Source of the DNA: Candidatus Poribacteria bacterium
GTDB lineage: Bacteria > Poribacteria > WGA-4E > WGA-3G
Length of the DNA stretch: 61,860 nt
Assembly: GCA_026710795.1 (NCBI GenBank)
Contig: JAPOQK010000078.1
Span: 1-61,860, forward strand
Reading direction: 5' to 3'
In this document: positions 18,592 through 26,898 of the stretch, piece by piece
How positions within the stretch are numbered: position 1 is the stretch's first letter
Layout of the letters: each line of letters begins with the position of its first letter
Notes under the pieces: generated by a model
Told to the model about the DNA's origin: nothing
Seen by the model: only the letters and a program-made list of their open reading frames with translations
Databases searched by the model: none
Program-made: the position numbers and the translations under genes

Positions 18592-18602
18592 ATTGAATCT
18601 GT

Positions 18603-18812
18603 TTGAAAAGAATGGAAACCGATGATAGCCAGAATCAGATAAACGTTAATGCTGTCTGTCCAACTTTAGTAGATACAGAACGGGTTACCCAGTTTGTTAA
18701 TACTCTAACTGACAATAATGAACAGTTCAAAGATAAGTATGTGGAACTTATACAGAATAGATCGGGTTTAGTTCCGCTTGGCAGACTGGCAACAAGAACA
18801 GACTCAAAATGA
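18603..18812 (+). pseudogene. Short-chain dehydrogenase C-terminal fragment
   Basis: A 69-residue reading frame containing INVNAVCPTLVDTERV and, later, SGLVPLGRLATR. This matches the typical SDR stretch with the usual VNAVCPG followed by PLGRLA near the C-terminus. The Rossmann GxxxGxG and the YxxxK catalytic motif are missing, and no ribosome-binding site precedes it. It sits directly after the WD40 gene and overlaps the convergent TPR gene by 9 bp. I read it as a relic of a deleted SDR gene. Confidence 0.6.
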
Positions 18813-19688
18813 TATTTCTATAAATAGAGTAGACAAGTATTCCTCCGCAACATGCCTATTGTAGACCCCTGCTGAAATAACTGATCCGTAAATATTGCCG
18901 ATGTAGAAGATACCGCTGAGTGTCCCGAGTGCCCATCCTTTTGCAGATGAAAGTCCGTCCCGTCGGAAACCGTCGTATGCCTGCCAACCTGTGAAACCTA
19001 CAACAACCAGAGTATTCAATGCATCAATGTACCGTCCTGTGTACAATCGTCCAGCCCCCGGTATAATTGTAGACATCAGTCCTGCTAAAAACGGACTCCG
19101 TGTAGGGAGTTTTGCCCCTTGTGATGCATAATTACTATATACTGCTGCTTTTTCGCTTACTTCCAACACATCAGATTTCATCAGTGAATTGAAAGTCTTT
19201 TCTGCTTCAAGCCACCTGTTTTGCATCAGATTTGAAAGACCGATCAACTGTTGTGATTCTGCCCGGTATCTATCATCTGTTATTCTTGGTAGTGATTTGT
19301 CAAGATGGTGTGCTGATTTCCCATACTGTTCCATGAGAAAATAGGATACTCCAATCTGATAATATGCACTATTTGTTAAGGTTCTATCGGTCGTTTCTTG
19401 CAGCAGCTTTTGAAATAACTGTATTGCCTTTTCAGTTTTTCCTCCGAAACGATAACATAGTGCAATTTTATATCTAATTTGTTCACTTTCCTGTGGTTGA
19501 TAGAATAGGTATCTCTGATATTCTCCTGCGGCGCGTAGATAGTCTCCCTGTTGGATTAAGTAATCAGCAAATTTTAGGATGTTTTCAGGACTGTGGTAGT
19601 CTAACGGTTCTTCGGTATTTGCGTAAGATAGAAATGAGATATTTAGGAGTGTAAGGAGTAGAAATCCAGATAACTTTCTATTTAGCAT
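18804..19688 (-). CDS. Exported TPR protein with C-terminal membrane segment
   Basis: A 294-residue protein with an N-terminal signal (ends SYANTEE). TPR-like helical repeats cover residues about 30-190 (DYLIQQGDYLRAAGEYQRYL, KTEKAIQLFQKLLQ, ...). The C-terminal part has two or three hydrophobic stretches (GLMSTIIPGAGRLYTGRYIDA, LNTLVVVGFTGWQAYDGF, GTLSGIFYIGNIYGSVISAG). The phrase IIPGAGRLYTG resembles the small membrane domain often attached to such proteins (DUF5683-like). Its start overlaps the yidD stop by 11 bp, so it is the last gene of a coupled four-gene operon. Role in envelope assembly is inferred from the neighbours. Confidence 0.75.
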   Translation of the reverse strand: MLNRKLSGFLLLTLLNISFLSYANTEEPLDYHSPENILKFADYLIQQGDYLRAAGEYQRYLFYQPQESEQIRYKIALCYRFGGKTEKAIQLFQKLLQETTDRTLTNSAYYQIGVSYFLMEQYGKSAHHLDKSLPRITDDRYRAESQQLIGLSNLMQNRWLEAEKTFNSLMKSDVLEVSEKAAVYSNYASQGAKLPTRSPFLAGLMSTIIPGAGRLYTGRYIDALNTLVVVGFTGWQAYDGFRRDGLSSAKGWALGTLSGIFYIGNIYGSVISAGVYNRHVAEEYLSTLFIEISF

Positions 19689-20115
19689 AATCTGAAATTG
19701 GATCGATGTACTTTCCTGTATTGAGGTCTCTATGGTAATGTGATGATTGTGAACCGTTGCATCTGATTAATCTGTCTGCGGTTAGTAGTATTCCTCGGAA
19801 CATACCAAATTCTTGTATACACGCCGTACCGAACCGTGAACAACTGGGTATAAATTGACAGGTGGGTGCGTCTTGACTGGAGATGAATTTCTGATACAGT
19901 CGGATTAACCCAGTAGCAGCGAGCTTCAATTCGGAGGATTCTTGTGGATTAAAGCGGATACTCTCTTTGGGAATTTCCTTAGTGATTGGGTTAACTTGAC
20001 GTATAAACGCAAGGTCTGTTGCCTCATTTGCATGGGAAGGCATTGTGAGGAGAGCAGTAATAAAACACATTGTCCAGAAAAGGACGAACGGATGACAAAT
20101 ACGGTACTTTACCAT
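19678..20115 (-). CDS. yidD: YidD-family protein with an N-terminal signal peptide
   Basis: The second half of this 145-residue protein is a YidD domain: LIRLYQKFISSQDAPTCQFIPSCSRFGTACIQEFG, then RLIRC. The conserved Cys pair and the Y-S-R-F/Y core are intact. YidD is known as a small membrane-protein-insertion efficiency factor linked to YidC, usually 70-90 residues and cytoplasmic at the membrane. This copy has an extra N-terminal 70 residues starting with a signal peptide (ends PSHANEA), so the domain may be exported. It overlaps the LolA-like gene by 7 bp and the TPR gene by 11 bp. It is not next to rnpA or yidC. Confidence 0.85.
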   Translation of the reverse strand: MVKYRICHPFVLFWTMCFITALLTMPSHANEATDLAFIRQVNPITKEIPKESIRFNPQESSELKLAATGLIRLYQKFISSQDAPTCQFIPSCSRFGTACIQEFGMFRGILLTADRLIRCNGSQSSHYHRDLNTGKYIDPISDYAK

Positions 20116-20828
20116 TTGATTTCTTTAACCTCAACAGAATTAGGAATAATGAATTTTAAAATTGGATCTGGTGTTTCAACATTCACCTGAGGGTTACTAT
20201 ACACAATTCTTTCATGCTGAATCACTTCAGACTTGGCTCCATAGGTATTGGATGTAACAGTCATAGGGATATGGTTAATGCCGATCTTGCTATGGTTCTG
20301 ATATATTGATCTTGCGATGATAATACCTTTTGGATTTTTTACTTCAGCAGAAATAAGTTTATCATTTTGCATGCCGAGGACGATATCACCGAGTGATTCT
20401 TTAGCTTTCTCAGGTGGATTCCAATAGGTATATAGAACTTTGTCAACAATATCGTGTTTGTCTAATGTATACCCAATAGCGGTTAATCCGTATTCAGCTT
20501 GGGTAGTCTGAATGATGGATTCTACGAAGGGCAGTGGAATTCGTCCTTTAGAAATAAAACGGAATGCTTGTTTCTCAATAGGATAATAGATTTCCAGAAC
20601 TTTGTCTTTTACAACCATTATCTGTTTGATTGGTTTGTCTACTTCAACGACAACCTTGGTAGTTTTTACATCGTAGTGGAGTGTGCCTGAGATTTTTTCT
20701 GTTTTATTGTTCTCGGTTAGTTCACGGGTGAAATCTAAGGTTAGAGTTTTTAAAGGTGCAGCGTGGAGTGTACTGGTTAAAAAGAATAGAATTAAAAACG
20801 CTATTGAAAATTGGAAGTATTTAAACAT
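20109..20828 (-). CDS. LolA-like outer-membrane lipoprotein carrier
   Basis: A 239-residue exported protein (signal ends LHAAPL). The body has the antiparallel-strand rhythm of LolA/LolB folds: LTLDFTRELTENNKTEKISGTLHYD, then VVVEVDKPIKQIMVVKDKVLEIYYP. LolA carries lipoproteins through the periplasm. The fit is moderate, and a DUF4292-type or sigma-E-regulator-type fold is possible. It begins 13 bp after the preceding beta-barrel gene and overlaps yidD by 7 bp. The operon therefore combines outer-membrane and insertion-related products. Confidence 0.7.
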   Translation of the reverse strand: MFKYFQFSIAFLILFFLTSTLHAAPLKTLTLDFTRELTENNKTEKISGTLHYDVKTTKVVVEVDKPIKQIMVVKDKVLEIYYPIEKQAFRFISKGRIPLPFVESIIQTTQAEYGLTAIGYTLDKHDIVDKVLYTYWNPPEKAKESLGDIVLGMQNDKLISAEVKNPKGIIIARSIYQNHSKIGINHIPMTVTSNTYGAKSEVIQHERIVYSNPQVNVETPDPILKFIIPNSVEVKEIKW

Positions 20829-20841
20829 GAGTTCTTATAAA

Positions 20842-21852
20842 TCAAAACGACAAACATCCACCTCTGTTGGGAACATAATGTTGAGAGAAGAAGATACCGA
20901 TTGTAATTGGCATCATGTCCTGATCTTCAATTTTAAAGTAAGGTCTATCAACTCGCAATTCGATTTTTAGACGGCTTTTCGTGAGACGGAGCATTGAAAT
21001 ACCACCGACAACATAAGCACCTATGCCATTTTCACTTACTGTATCATGATATTCGTAGTAGTAAGGTTCGTCGCTGAACCATCTATCTTCTCTTTTCTCT
21101 TCTATTATTGTATAACTACCGCCAAATATAGAAAAGCCACCGCCAACATACGGGGCAATATTCTTCTTATTAAAGAAGTAACGTCCACCAATTGACCATG
21201 AACCGAATGAAAATTCCTCTCCGAAGCTACCTCGAAACTCTGTGCCTATGCCATACTTCGGTGTCTCATAAGACCAACCAAATTCATAACCGGGTTCAGC
21301 AAAGTGATCTGTTCCCGGTATAGCTATACCGATAATACCAACATTCCAAAGAGATTCACCGGAGATTTTATTGAGTTTTTCTGCCTCGTGTTCGGTAACG
21401 CTTTCCATGTCAATTGTAGAATCAATTGGTTTGTTATTGACGAGTGCATCAACTAATCTTGGTGCTGTCTCAATCATCTCTTCTATATTTGATATCCAAA
21501 GCTGTCGCTCGGCGATAATTGTGCCGGGAGGGTTTTCCTGACTCAGATGGACAAGTATCTTTTCACCTAAACTGCGGAATGTAACGCGATAGATACTTCC
21601 TGTCGTGGATGTTTCGTTAACAGGATCTCCGATTGAGATACCATGTTTACGAAATTCAGATGCAATCAAAGTCGCTGCACTATGTGCATCAACTTCAGAA
21701 ATAGCGGGATGTTCCCCAATTAATAGTATGGATGCGTGGACGTGAGTACCTGTGTTGGATGAACTTTGTTGAGCATGGACAGCCAATGGTAATAAGCAGG
21801 TTAGTATTGGTATCAATAATGCTTTTATAGGAAATGTTAGATTGATTTTCAT
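20842..21852 (-). CDS. Exported beta-rich envelope protein
   Basis: A 336-residue protein with a signal peptide (ends AVHAQQ). Residues about 35-145 look like a soluble alpha/beta domain (HASILLIGEHPAISEVDAHSAATLIASEFRKHGI...). From about residue 180, glycine- and aromatic-rich strands suggest a small outer-membrane barrel (GYEFGWSYETPKYGIGTEFRGSFG, RYFFNKKNIAPYVGGGFSIFGG), ending GGCLSF. It is the first gene of the four-gene minus-strand operon and has GAGGAAAC before the ATG. No family assignment; function unknown. Confidence 0.7.
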   Translation of the reverse strand: MKINLTFPIKALLIPILTCLLPLAVHAQQSSSNTGTHVHASILLIGEHPAISEVDAHSAATLIASEFRKHGISIGDPVNETSTTGSIYRVTFRSLGEKILVHLSQENPPGTIIAERQLWISNIEEMIETAPRLVDALVNNKPIDSTIDMESVTEHEAEKLNKISGESLWNVGIIGIAIPGTDHFAEPGYEFGWSYETPKYGIGTEFRGSFGEEFSFGSWSIGGRYFFNKKNIAPYVGGGFSIFGGSYTIIEEKREDRWFSDEPYYYEYHDTVSENGIGAYVVGGISMLRLTKSRLKIELRVDRPYFKIEDQDMMPITIGIFFSQHYVPNRGGCLSF

Positions 21853-22119
21853 TTGTTTCCTCTTCGTATCGGGATATTCCTTACGGAATTGCTGTAATAT
21901 TTTGATTACATTAGTTGTAAGTTGATGTTGTTTTCATTAATAATTTGCATCCATTATTGTATAACTTGATCTACCTCTTTCATAAATTCTGACTGAACTA
22001 AAAAGAAAACGAAAGAGCAACAGCAAATATTTTTTTCCGATAACAACCTCGAGAAAACTAATAATTGCTAAGGTTATTCGAATATATTGTGTAGTTTAAT
22101 ATGTCTTGATAGAAAGACA

Positions 22120-22452
22120 TTAATATGGGAAATTATTGCTCACGCTTCCTATCATAGCCATTCCAGCTATAAAGATGAGAATACCTATCCCTGCACTAAC
22201 AGCAAAACCTATTGCAGTATAGGTAAGTTGTAGACTTCTTGACTTGTTTTTATATGCCTCCGTGTAAAACATTATGTATTCATTTGATTTATCAACCATA
22301 CGTGTTGCCGGTGGTGATGGCTGATATATGTATGCGATGATCAGTCCGATTAGGGTGATGAAAAAGCCTACAACAATCCATAGTATTTTAGTAACATCCT
22401 GTTCAGCATCTTGTTCACCCTGCATACGAGCTTGGTGTTGGTCATTATTCAT
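22120..22452 (-). CDS. Small two-helix membrane protein, paralogue 1
   Basis: A 110-residue protein with two transmembrane helices (about residues 26-46 and 81-103) joined by a conserved loop. The segment EYIMFYTEAYKNKSRSLQLTY closely matches EYSLFYTDAYKAKSRSLQVKY in the neighbour at 22932. The polar N-terminus (QGEQDAEQDVTK) also aligns. AAGGAG precedes the ATG. I do not recognise the family; the loop probably lies outside the membrane and carries the function. Confidence 0.75.
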   Translation of the reverse strand: MNNDQHQARMQGEQDAEQDVTKILWIVVGFFITLIGLIIAYIYQPSPPATRMVDKSNEYIMFYTEAYKNKSRSLQLTYTAIGFAVSAGIGILIFIAGMAMIGSVSNNFPY

Positions 22453-22931
22453 TTGTTAGTTCTCCTTAATATAGGAAATATAGGAATTGTTCTAAATAGA
22501 AAATAACTGTCTCTTTCAATATGTCTGTGTATCTCCTCGTTAGGTGTTATATCTATCTTGTATGATTTTACCTGAAACGATTGGCAAACGTCAACCTTAT
22601 TTTAGCGTATAGACAGGGTTTTTCAAAGGTCGATTTTTCGTTTTTTCTATTTTCTCCTTTAGTTTGGACAGTTTTTAGATTACTTGTATGGTATTTTGTG
22701 GTAATTGAAACGCCTAAGTATTGATAGTAGTTTACTGATAGACCTGTTGTCCTTGCGGAATCAACACCAAATACGCCAAATCAAAGGTGTGGAATGTGTT
22801 TAGAAACACGAGGAAACTACTATCATTATCTCCAAAGGAGCGGTATTGGATTTTATTAATCAACAGCAATTATTGTGCAGAAAAATGATTACATCATTCT
22901 CGTTTCAAATTCATATTTAGAAAAAGTCATG
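22453..22931. other. Intergenic region, no gene seen
   Basis: This AT-rich region between the two paralogous membrane-protein genes shows no ORF with a ribosome-binding site, no long palindrome and no terminator with a U tract. The promoter for the 22120 gene presumably lies at its left end. Confidence 0.5.
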
Positions 22932-23258
22932 TCATATAAGTCTTAACATTCTGCTGTAAAAAGAAAAGATAAAAACGATGTATATTAAAATTAGTACACC
23001 GGTAATCAAGAAACCGACTAATGCATATTTTACTTGAAGTGAACGAGATTTTGCTTTATACGCGTCCGTATAAAACAGACTATATTCTTCTGATTTCTCA
23101 AACAATCGGGATAGAGGCGGGTCTTGTTGGTAGATATAAGCAGCAAGAAGTCCGATTATGCTTAAGGCTAAACCTGTAACAAACCATATAATTTTATTGG
23201 TATCAGATTCTGCATCTTGTTCAGCAGTCATTTGTATTTGTTGACGATTAAGGTCCAT
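22932..23258 (-). CDS. Small two-helix membrane protein, paralogue 2
   Basis: A 108-residue protein with helices at about residues 21-41 and 76-98 and the same loop consensus EYxxFYTxAYKxKSRSLQ as its paralogue. The start at 23258 (MDLNRQQIQM) is chosen because it aligns residue for residue with the paralogue start (MNNDQHQARM). An in-frame ATG at 23273 has a poorer fit and sits on the GGAG. Tandem duplication of a membrane-protein gene is the simplest explanation. Function unknown. Confidence 0.72.
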   Translation of the reverse strand: MDLNRQQIQMTAEQDAESDTNKIIWFVTGLALSIIGLLAAYIYQQDPPLSRLFEKSEEYSLFYTDAYKAKSRSLQVKYALVGFLITGVLILIYIVFIFSFYSRMLRLI

Positions 23259-23301
23259 ATTTGTATTCTCCATTCAGTGTTTGTCCGTTGTGTATAGTCA
23301 A

Positions 23302-24348
23302 TTAAATCTCAATTGCGCGTCGTTCAGTAGTTGCCCTGCGTGCGGCATCAATAATTGCGAGATTGTGATATGCTTTCTCGGCACTTAGGGGTAATGGTTT
23401 GTTTTCTGCAAGAGCATTAAAGGTTGCAGTAAAATAACCAGCGTGTCCACTGGCATCTTTGAGTCCCTCTTCATCAAGGTCTGTAAGTTCAATTTGTTTC
23501 CATCCATCTGCTCTTGTATGTTTTTGTAGTGCATCGCGGACATTGTAACGATGTTTGACACGTAGAGACCCATTTTCTGCATGAACTTCACACCAACCCC
23601 AATCTGTCGCAGGAACACTCCATGCACCAGAAACAGTAGTGATTGTTCCGTTTTCATGCTCACATAATAGTATTGCAAAATCGTCTACATCTATGTCAAG
23701 AACCATAGTTTTGACACGTGCCTCAACATAACGGACTGGAGATTGTATTAATGTGCACACAGAATAGATTTCATGATAGCTTGTATCACTGATACAACCA
23801 CCGCCTTTGTTCCTACTTGCGCGCCAAGCAAATGCAGGGTTTGGGTGATTTGCATTAAAATCGGTTGATCTTAACCCCATACCTGAGCTTCGTCCGTAAT
23901 ATGTATCACCGATTTCAGGTAGTAGTGCAATTGCCGTTTGCATCCCAGCGGTGTACAGGTAGTTGTGCACCACTGTGTAAGGCACGTCGTAGTTTTTGAT
24001 TGCTTCCATAATTGTATCTGCTTCTTCAAGACTTGTCGCCATAGGCTTTTCAGAGATAATTGCCACACCTGCACTTGCTGCTTCTATTACCTGTTCAGCG
24101 TGGAGTGAATGCGGTGTAGCAATTGTTACTGCATCAATGTCCCCTTTTGCCAACATATCTCGATAATCTGCATATCTGTGTTTTTCAGGCACATCAAAAT
24201 CATCCCCGACCTTCTGAAGGTTCTCTGTTACAACATCTGCAAGGGCAGTAATCTTGATGGTTTCAGTCAGTGAATGATAAGCACGCGCATGGGTTTTTTG
24301 AACGATTCCGCCGCATCCTATAAGTCCTAAACGTATCGGTTTTTTCAT
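23302..24348 (-). CDS. Gfo/Idh/MocA-family oxidoreductase
   Basis: A 348-residue NAD(P)-dependent sugar or inositol dehydrogenase type protein. The N-terminal Rossmann fold starts IRLGLIGCGGIVQKTHARAY. ITALADVV follows at strand 2, and the family lysine lies in GVAIISEKPMATSLEEAD (about residue 98). The C-terminal alpha/beta domain has KGGGCISDTSYHEIY, placing the usual D-x-x-x-H near residue 185. AAAGGAGG precedes the ATG. No sugar transporter or isomerase lies adjacent, so the substrate is unknown. A second, divergent family member is at 28559. Confidence 0.9.
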   Translation of the reverse strand: MKKPIRLGLIGCGGIVQKTHARAYHSLTETIKITALADVVTENLQKVGDDFDVPEKHRYADYRDMLAKGDIDAVTIATPHSLHAEQVIEAASAGVAIISEKPMATSLEEADTIMEAIKNYDVPYTVVHNYLYTAGMQTAIALLPEIGDTYYGRSSGMGLRSTDFNANHPNPAFAWRASRNKGGGCISDTSYHEIYSVCTLIQSPVRYVEARVKTMVLDIDVDDFAILLCEHENGTITTVSGAWSVPATDWGWCEVHAENGSLRVKHRYNVRDALQKHTRADGWKQIELTDLDEEGLKDASGHAGYFTATFNALAENKPLPLSAEKAYHNLAIIDAARRATTERRAIEI

Positions 24349-24896
24349 TGTATCCTCCTTTATTTAAGTGTATCACATTTTCTCATCAAAACAAACATTT
24401 TTATAGTAGGATTATTTAGTTCTCAGTATTTCTGACCATTTTTCATACATGTGAATGTTTGAAAATATATATGCAGCAAGTCTGATAAATGACTGGTTTA
24501 AAATGTCAAACTTTAGAGTTTTTAGAGTCAATCACAATTTCGTCAATTTTTGTATAACGTCCTAAATCCTTATCAGATATGGGTTTACGGCTTTATTATG
24601 ACTAATATGGTCGGAAATGACTCTAAAACTTTTAGAGATGAACTAAAGTTTTTTCTGAACGCAGGATTTGCTGGAATTATTGTCTGAATTGCTGAAGGCG
24701 CGGAGGACACAGAAGGAAGAGGGTTTGATATGTGCAGCGCATGTATATACCTATCGCCTCTCCGAGGCTTTAGCAAATCGCATTATAGCACTATGGATGC
24801 GGAAGGTGTATAGAATATGCATCGGAAAAAAACAAAGCACCAACGGTGCGAAAGGTGTATTGACTAATTTGGACTTAGCAAGTCCGATTTTCTTCT
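24349..24896. other. Intergenic region with degenerate repeats
   Basis: Non-coding stretch separating divergent genes. It contains AATTGCTGAAGGCGCGGAGG (about 24687-24706), the hairpin GCACCAACGGTGC (about 24837-24849), and GGACTTAGCAAGTCC (about 24871-24885) followed by a T-rich stretch. These look like decayed mobile repeats. Short reading frames here have no ribosome-binding site. Confidence 0.5.
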
Positions 24897-25044
24897 TGTA
24901 GGAGCGACCTCCTGGTCGCGACCGGGAAATCAACGGTATAAATGCCATTAAGGAATTTCCCGTATGGTATTCTGCATGATTCACCGGGTCGTTCCTACAG
25001 AATGTAAGATGTCGGAGGTCGCTGCACTCGCTCCGACCTACGCG
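24897..25044. repeat. Nested palindromic repeat cluster
   Basis: The left arm TGTAGGAGCGACC with GGTCGCGACC is followed by AAATCAACGGTATAAATGCC-type modules, then the closing arm GGTCGTTCCTACAG. Then comes AATGTAAGATG and a GGAGGTCG...CGACCTACG hairpin. The order repeats that of 32587-32875, again with one palindrome nested within another. Confidence 0.72.
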
Positions 25045-25124
25045 TGTCATGTCATACTTTGCAGGTGAGTACAGACATCAATATATACTACTTGTAACAA
25101 TTACCAACAGAAGATTTTTAAAAC

Positions 25125-25215
25125 TAAATAACCATGTATGTGCTGACATTTTAAGGCAACTGTTTTGGGAAAACTGCTATAATGATATAGTATATCAAAC
25201 AGAAAGGATTTATAT
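25125..25215 (+). promoter_or_regulatory. Promoter region of first S10 peptidase gene
   Basis: An extended -10 TGCTATAAT (TATAAT at 25178-25183) lies 33 bp upstream of the ATG. No good -35 is seen at 17 bp, as expected for extended -10 promoters. The whole segment is repeated at 26808-26898, upstream of the second copy, with only a few changes. Confidence 0.65.
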
Positions 25216-26712
25216 ATGAGCAAAGAAGAACAAAAAGATTCAGAAGAGAACAAGTCTGATGAAAAAGATAAGTCAATTTCTGAGGAAAATCTCTCTGTTA
25301 CCCATCATAGTGTAACGATTGATGGAAAAGAGTTAAAATATACTGCCACAGCCGGCACATTGGTTTTGAAAGCGGAGGACGACAAAGAGGGTGAAAAGCC
25401 GAAAGCCTCTATTTTCTTTGTCGCGTATACACTTGATGAAGTTGATAACGCATCTAAACGTCCGATTACATTTTCCTTCAACGGTGGTCCGGGTTCCTCA
25501 TCGGTGTGGTTTCATTTAGGGGTATTAGGACCACGTCGTGTTAAACCGGATGATGATGGCAACCCTCCTCAACCACCATACGAATTAACAAATAATGAAT
25601 TCTCTATTCTTGATAAAACAGATCTGGTCTTTATTGATCCGGTAAGCACAGGATTCAGTAGAACAGTACCTGGGGAAGAAGCCAAGCAGTTTCACGGATT
25701 TCAAAAGGATATTGAATCGGTCGGTGATTTTATTCTCCTCTATTTAGGACGTTACAAACGATGGCGTTCACCTAAATTCCTTATTGGTGAAAGCTACGGC
25801 ACAACGCGCGCATGCGGTTTGTCTGGTTATCTTCAAGACCGAAATGGGACGTATCTCAACGGTATAATGTTAGTATCTGTAGCACTAAGCTTTCAGACTA
25901 TACATTTTGCGGATGGGAACGATTTACCTTATATTCTTTTTCTGCCAACATATACTGCAACTGCTTTCTGGCACAACAAGTTAAGTGAATTGGAAACTAC
26001 AAAAGAGGATAGCTTCGAAAAGATTTTGGATGAGGTAAGAGAGTTTGCTTTAGGTGATTACTCTGTTGCCTTGATGCAGGGATCCTCCCTATCTGACCGC
26101 AAGAAACAAACGATTGTTAAGAAATTGGCGATGTACACCGGACTATCACCCAATTATATTGAAAAAACCGATATACGAATTAAAATAAACCGATTCTGCA
26201 AGGAACTTCTACGAGAAGAAGGACGTACAGTCGGACGTAGTGACAGCCGTTTCACAGGAATTGACAGCGATTCAGCAGGCGAGAATTGTGAATATGATCC
26301 CAGTCTTGCAGTTATCCAAGGTGCTTATACTGCAACGTTAAATGATTATGTGCGGGGTGATCTTGAGTTTGACAGTGATCTCTCCTATGAGATTTTTAGT
26401 GGACGTATGCATACGTGGGATTTTGGTAGCCACCAGAACGAGTATGTGAATGTTGCTGATACGCTTCGTAAGGCGATGACGACAAATCCTTCGTTGAAAG
26501 TTTATGTGGCAAATGGTTACTTTGATTTGGCAACACCTTTCTTGGCGACAGAATACACCTTTTCACACCTCGGTTTGGACAAATCTTTACAGGACAACAT
26601 CAGCATGTCTTACTACCGAGCAGGACACATGATGTATATTGATATGGACGAGTTAGAGAAGATGAAAGCGGATATGGATGCGTATCTTGACGATGTGCTA
26701 TCCGATATTTAG
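25216..26712 (+). CDS. S10 serine carboxypeptidase-like protein, copy 1
   Basis: A 498-residue alpha/beta-hydrolase of peptidase family S10, which removes C-terminal residues. FSFNGGPGSSSVWFHLGVLG (about residues 92-111) is the family oxyanion region and GESYGTTRA (about 193-201) holds the catalytic Ser. NGYFDLATP provides the Asp and YRAGHMMY the His, so the triad is intact. There is no signal peptide: the N-terminus is highly charged (KEEQKDSEENKSDEKDK). That is unusual, since many S10 enzymes are secreted or lysosomal. The gene and its promoter are duplicated immediately downstream. Physiological substrate unknown. Confidence 0.93.
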   Translation: MSKEEQKDSEENKSDEKDKSISEENLSVTHHSVTIDGKELKYTATAGTLVLKAEDDKEGEKPKASIFFVAYTLDEVDNASKRPITFSFNGGPGSSSVWFHLGVLGPRRVKPDDDGNPPQPPYELTNNEFSILDKTDLVFIDPVSTGFSRTVPGEEAKQFHGFQKDIESVGDFILLYLGRYKRWRSPKFLIGESYGTTRACGLSGYLQDRNGTYLNGIMLVSVALSFQTIHFADGNDLPYILFLPTYTATAFWHNKLSELETTKEDSFEKILDEVREFALGDYSVALMQGSSLSDRKKQTIVKKLAMYTGLSPNYIEKTDIRIKINRFCKELLREEGRTVGRSDSRFTGIDSDSAGENCEYDPSLAVIQGAYTATLNDYVRGDLEFDSDLSYEIFSGRMHTWDFGSHQNEYVNVADTLRKAMTTNPSLKVYVANGYFDLATPFLATEYTFSHLGLDKSLQDNISMSYYRAGHMMYIDMDELEKMKADMDAYLDDVLSDI

Positions 26713-26807
26713 TTACAAGATACTACCGAATTGATATTATAAACTTCATAAAGTTTGTGTTACAAAGTGGGGTTAGGAAACCGCACCTACTGTGGTTATG
26801 AATTTAT

Positions 26808-26898
26808 TAAATAACCATGTATGTGCTGACATTTTAAGACAACTGTTTTGGGAAAACTGCTATAATGGCATAGTATATCAAACAGAAAGGATTTATAT
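26808..26898 (+). promoter_or_regulatory. Duplicated promoter region of second S10 peptidase gene
   Basis: Aligns with 25125-25215 at a constant offset of 1683 bp, including the extended -10 TGCTATAAT and the ribosome-binding segment AGAAAGGATTTATAT. The duplication breakpoint on the left is therefore close to 25125/26808. Confidence 0.65.

Noticed and set aside
24668..25050. Short ORFs on both strands upstream of the S10 gene
   Set aside because: They cover degenerate repeats; codon use and protein composition look random.
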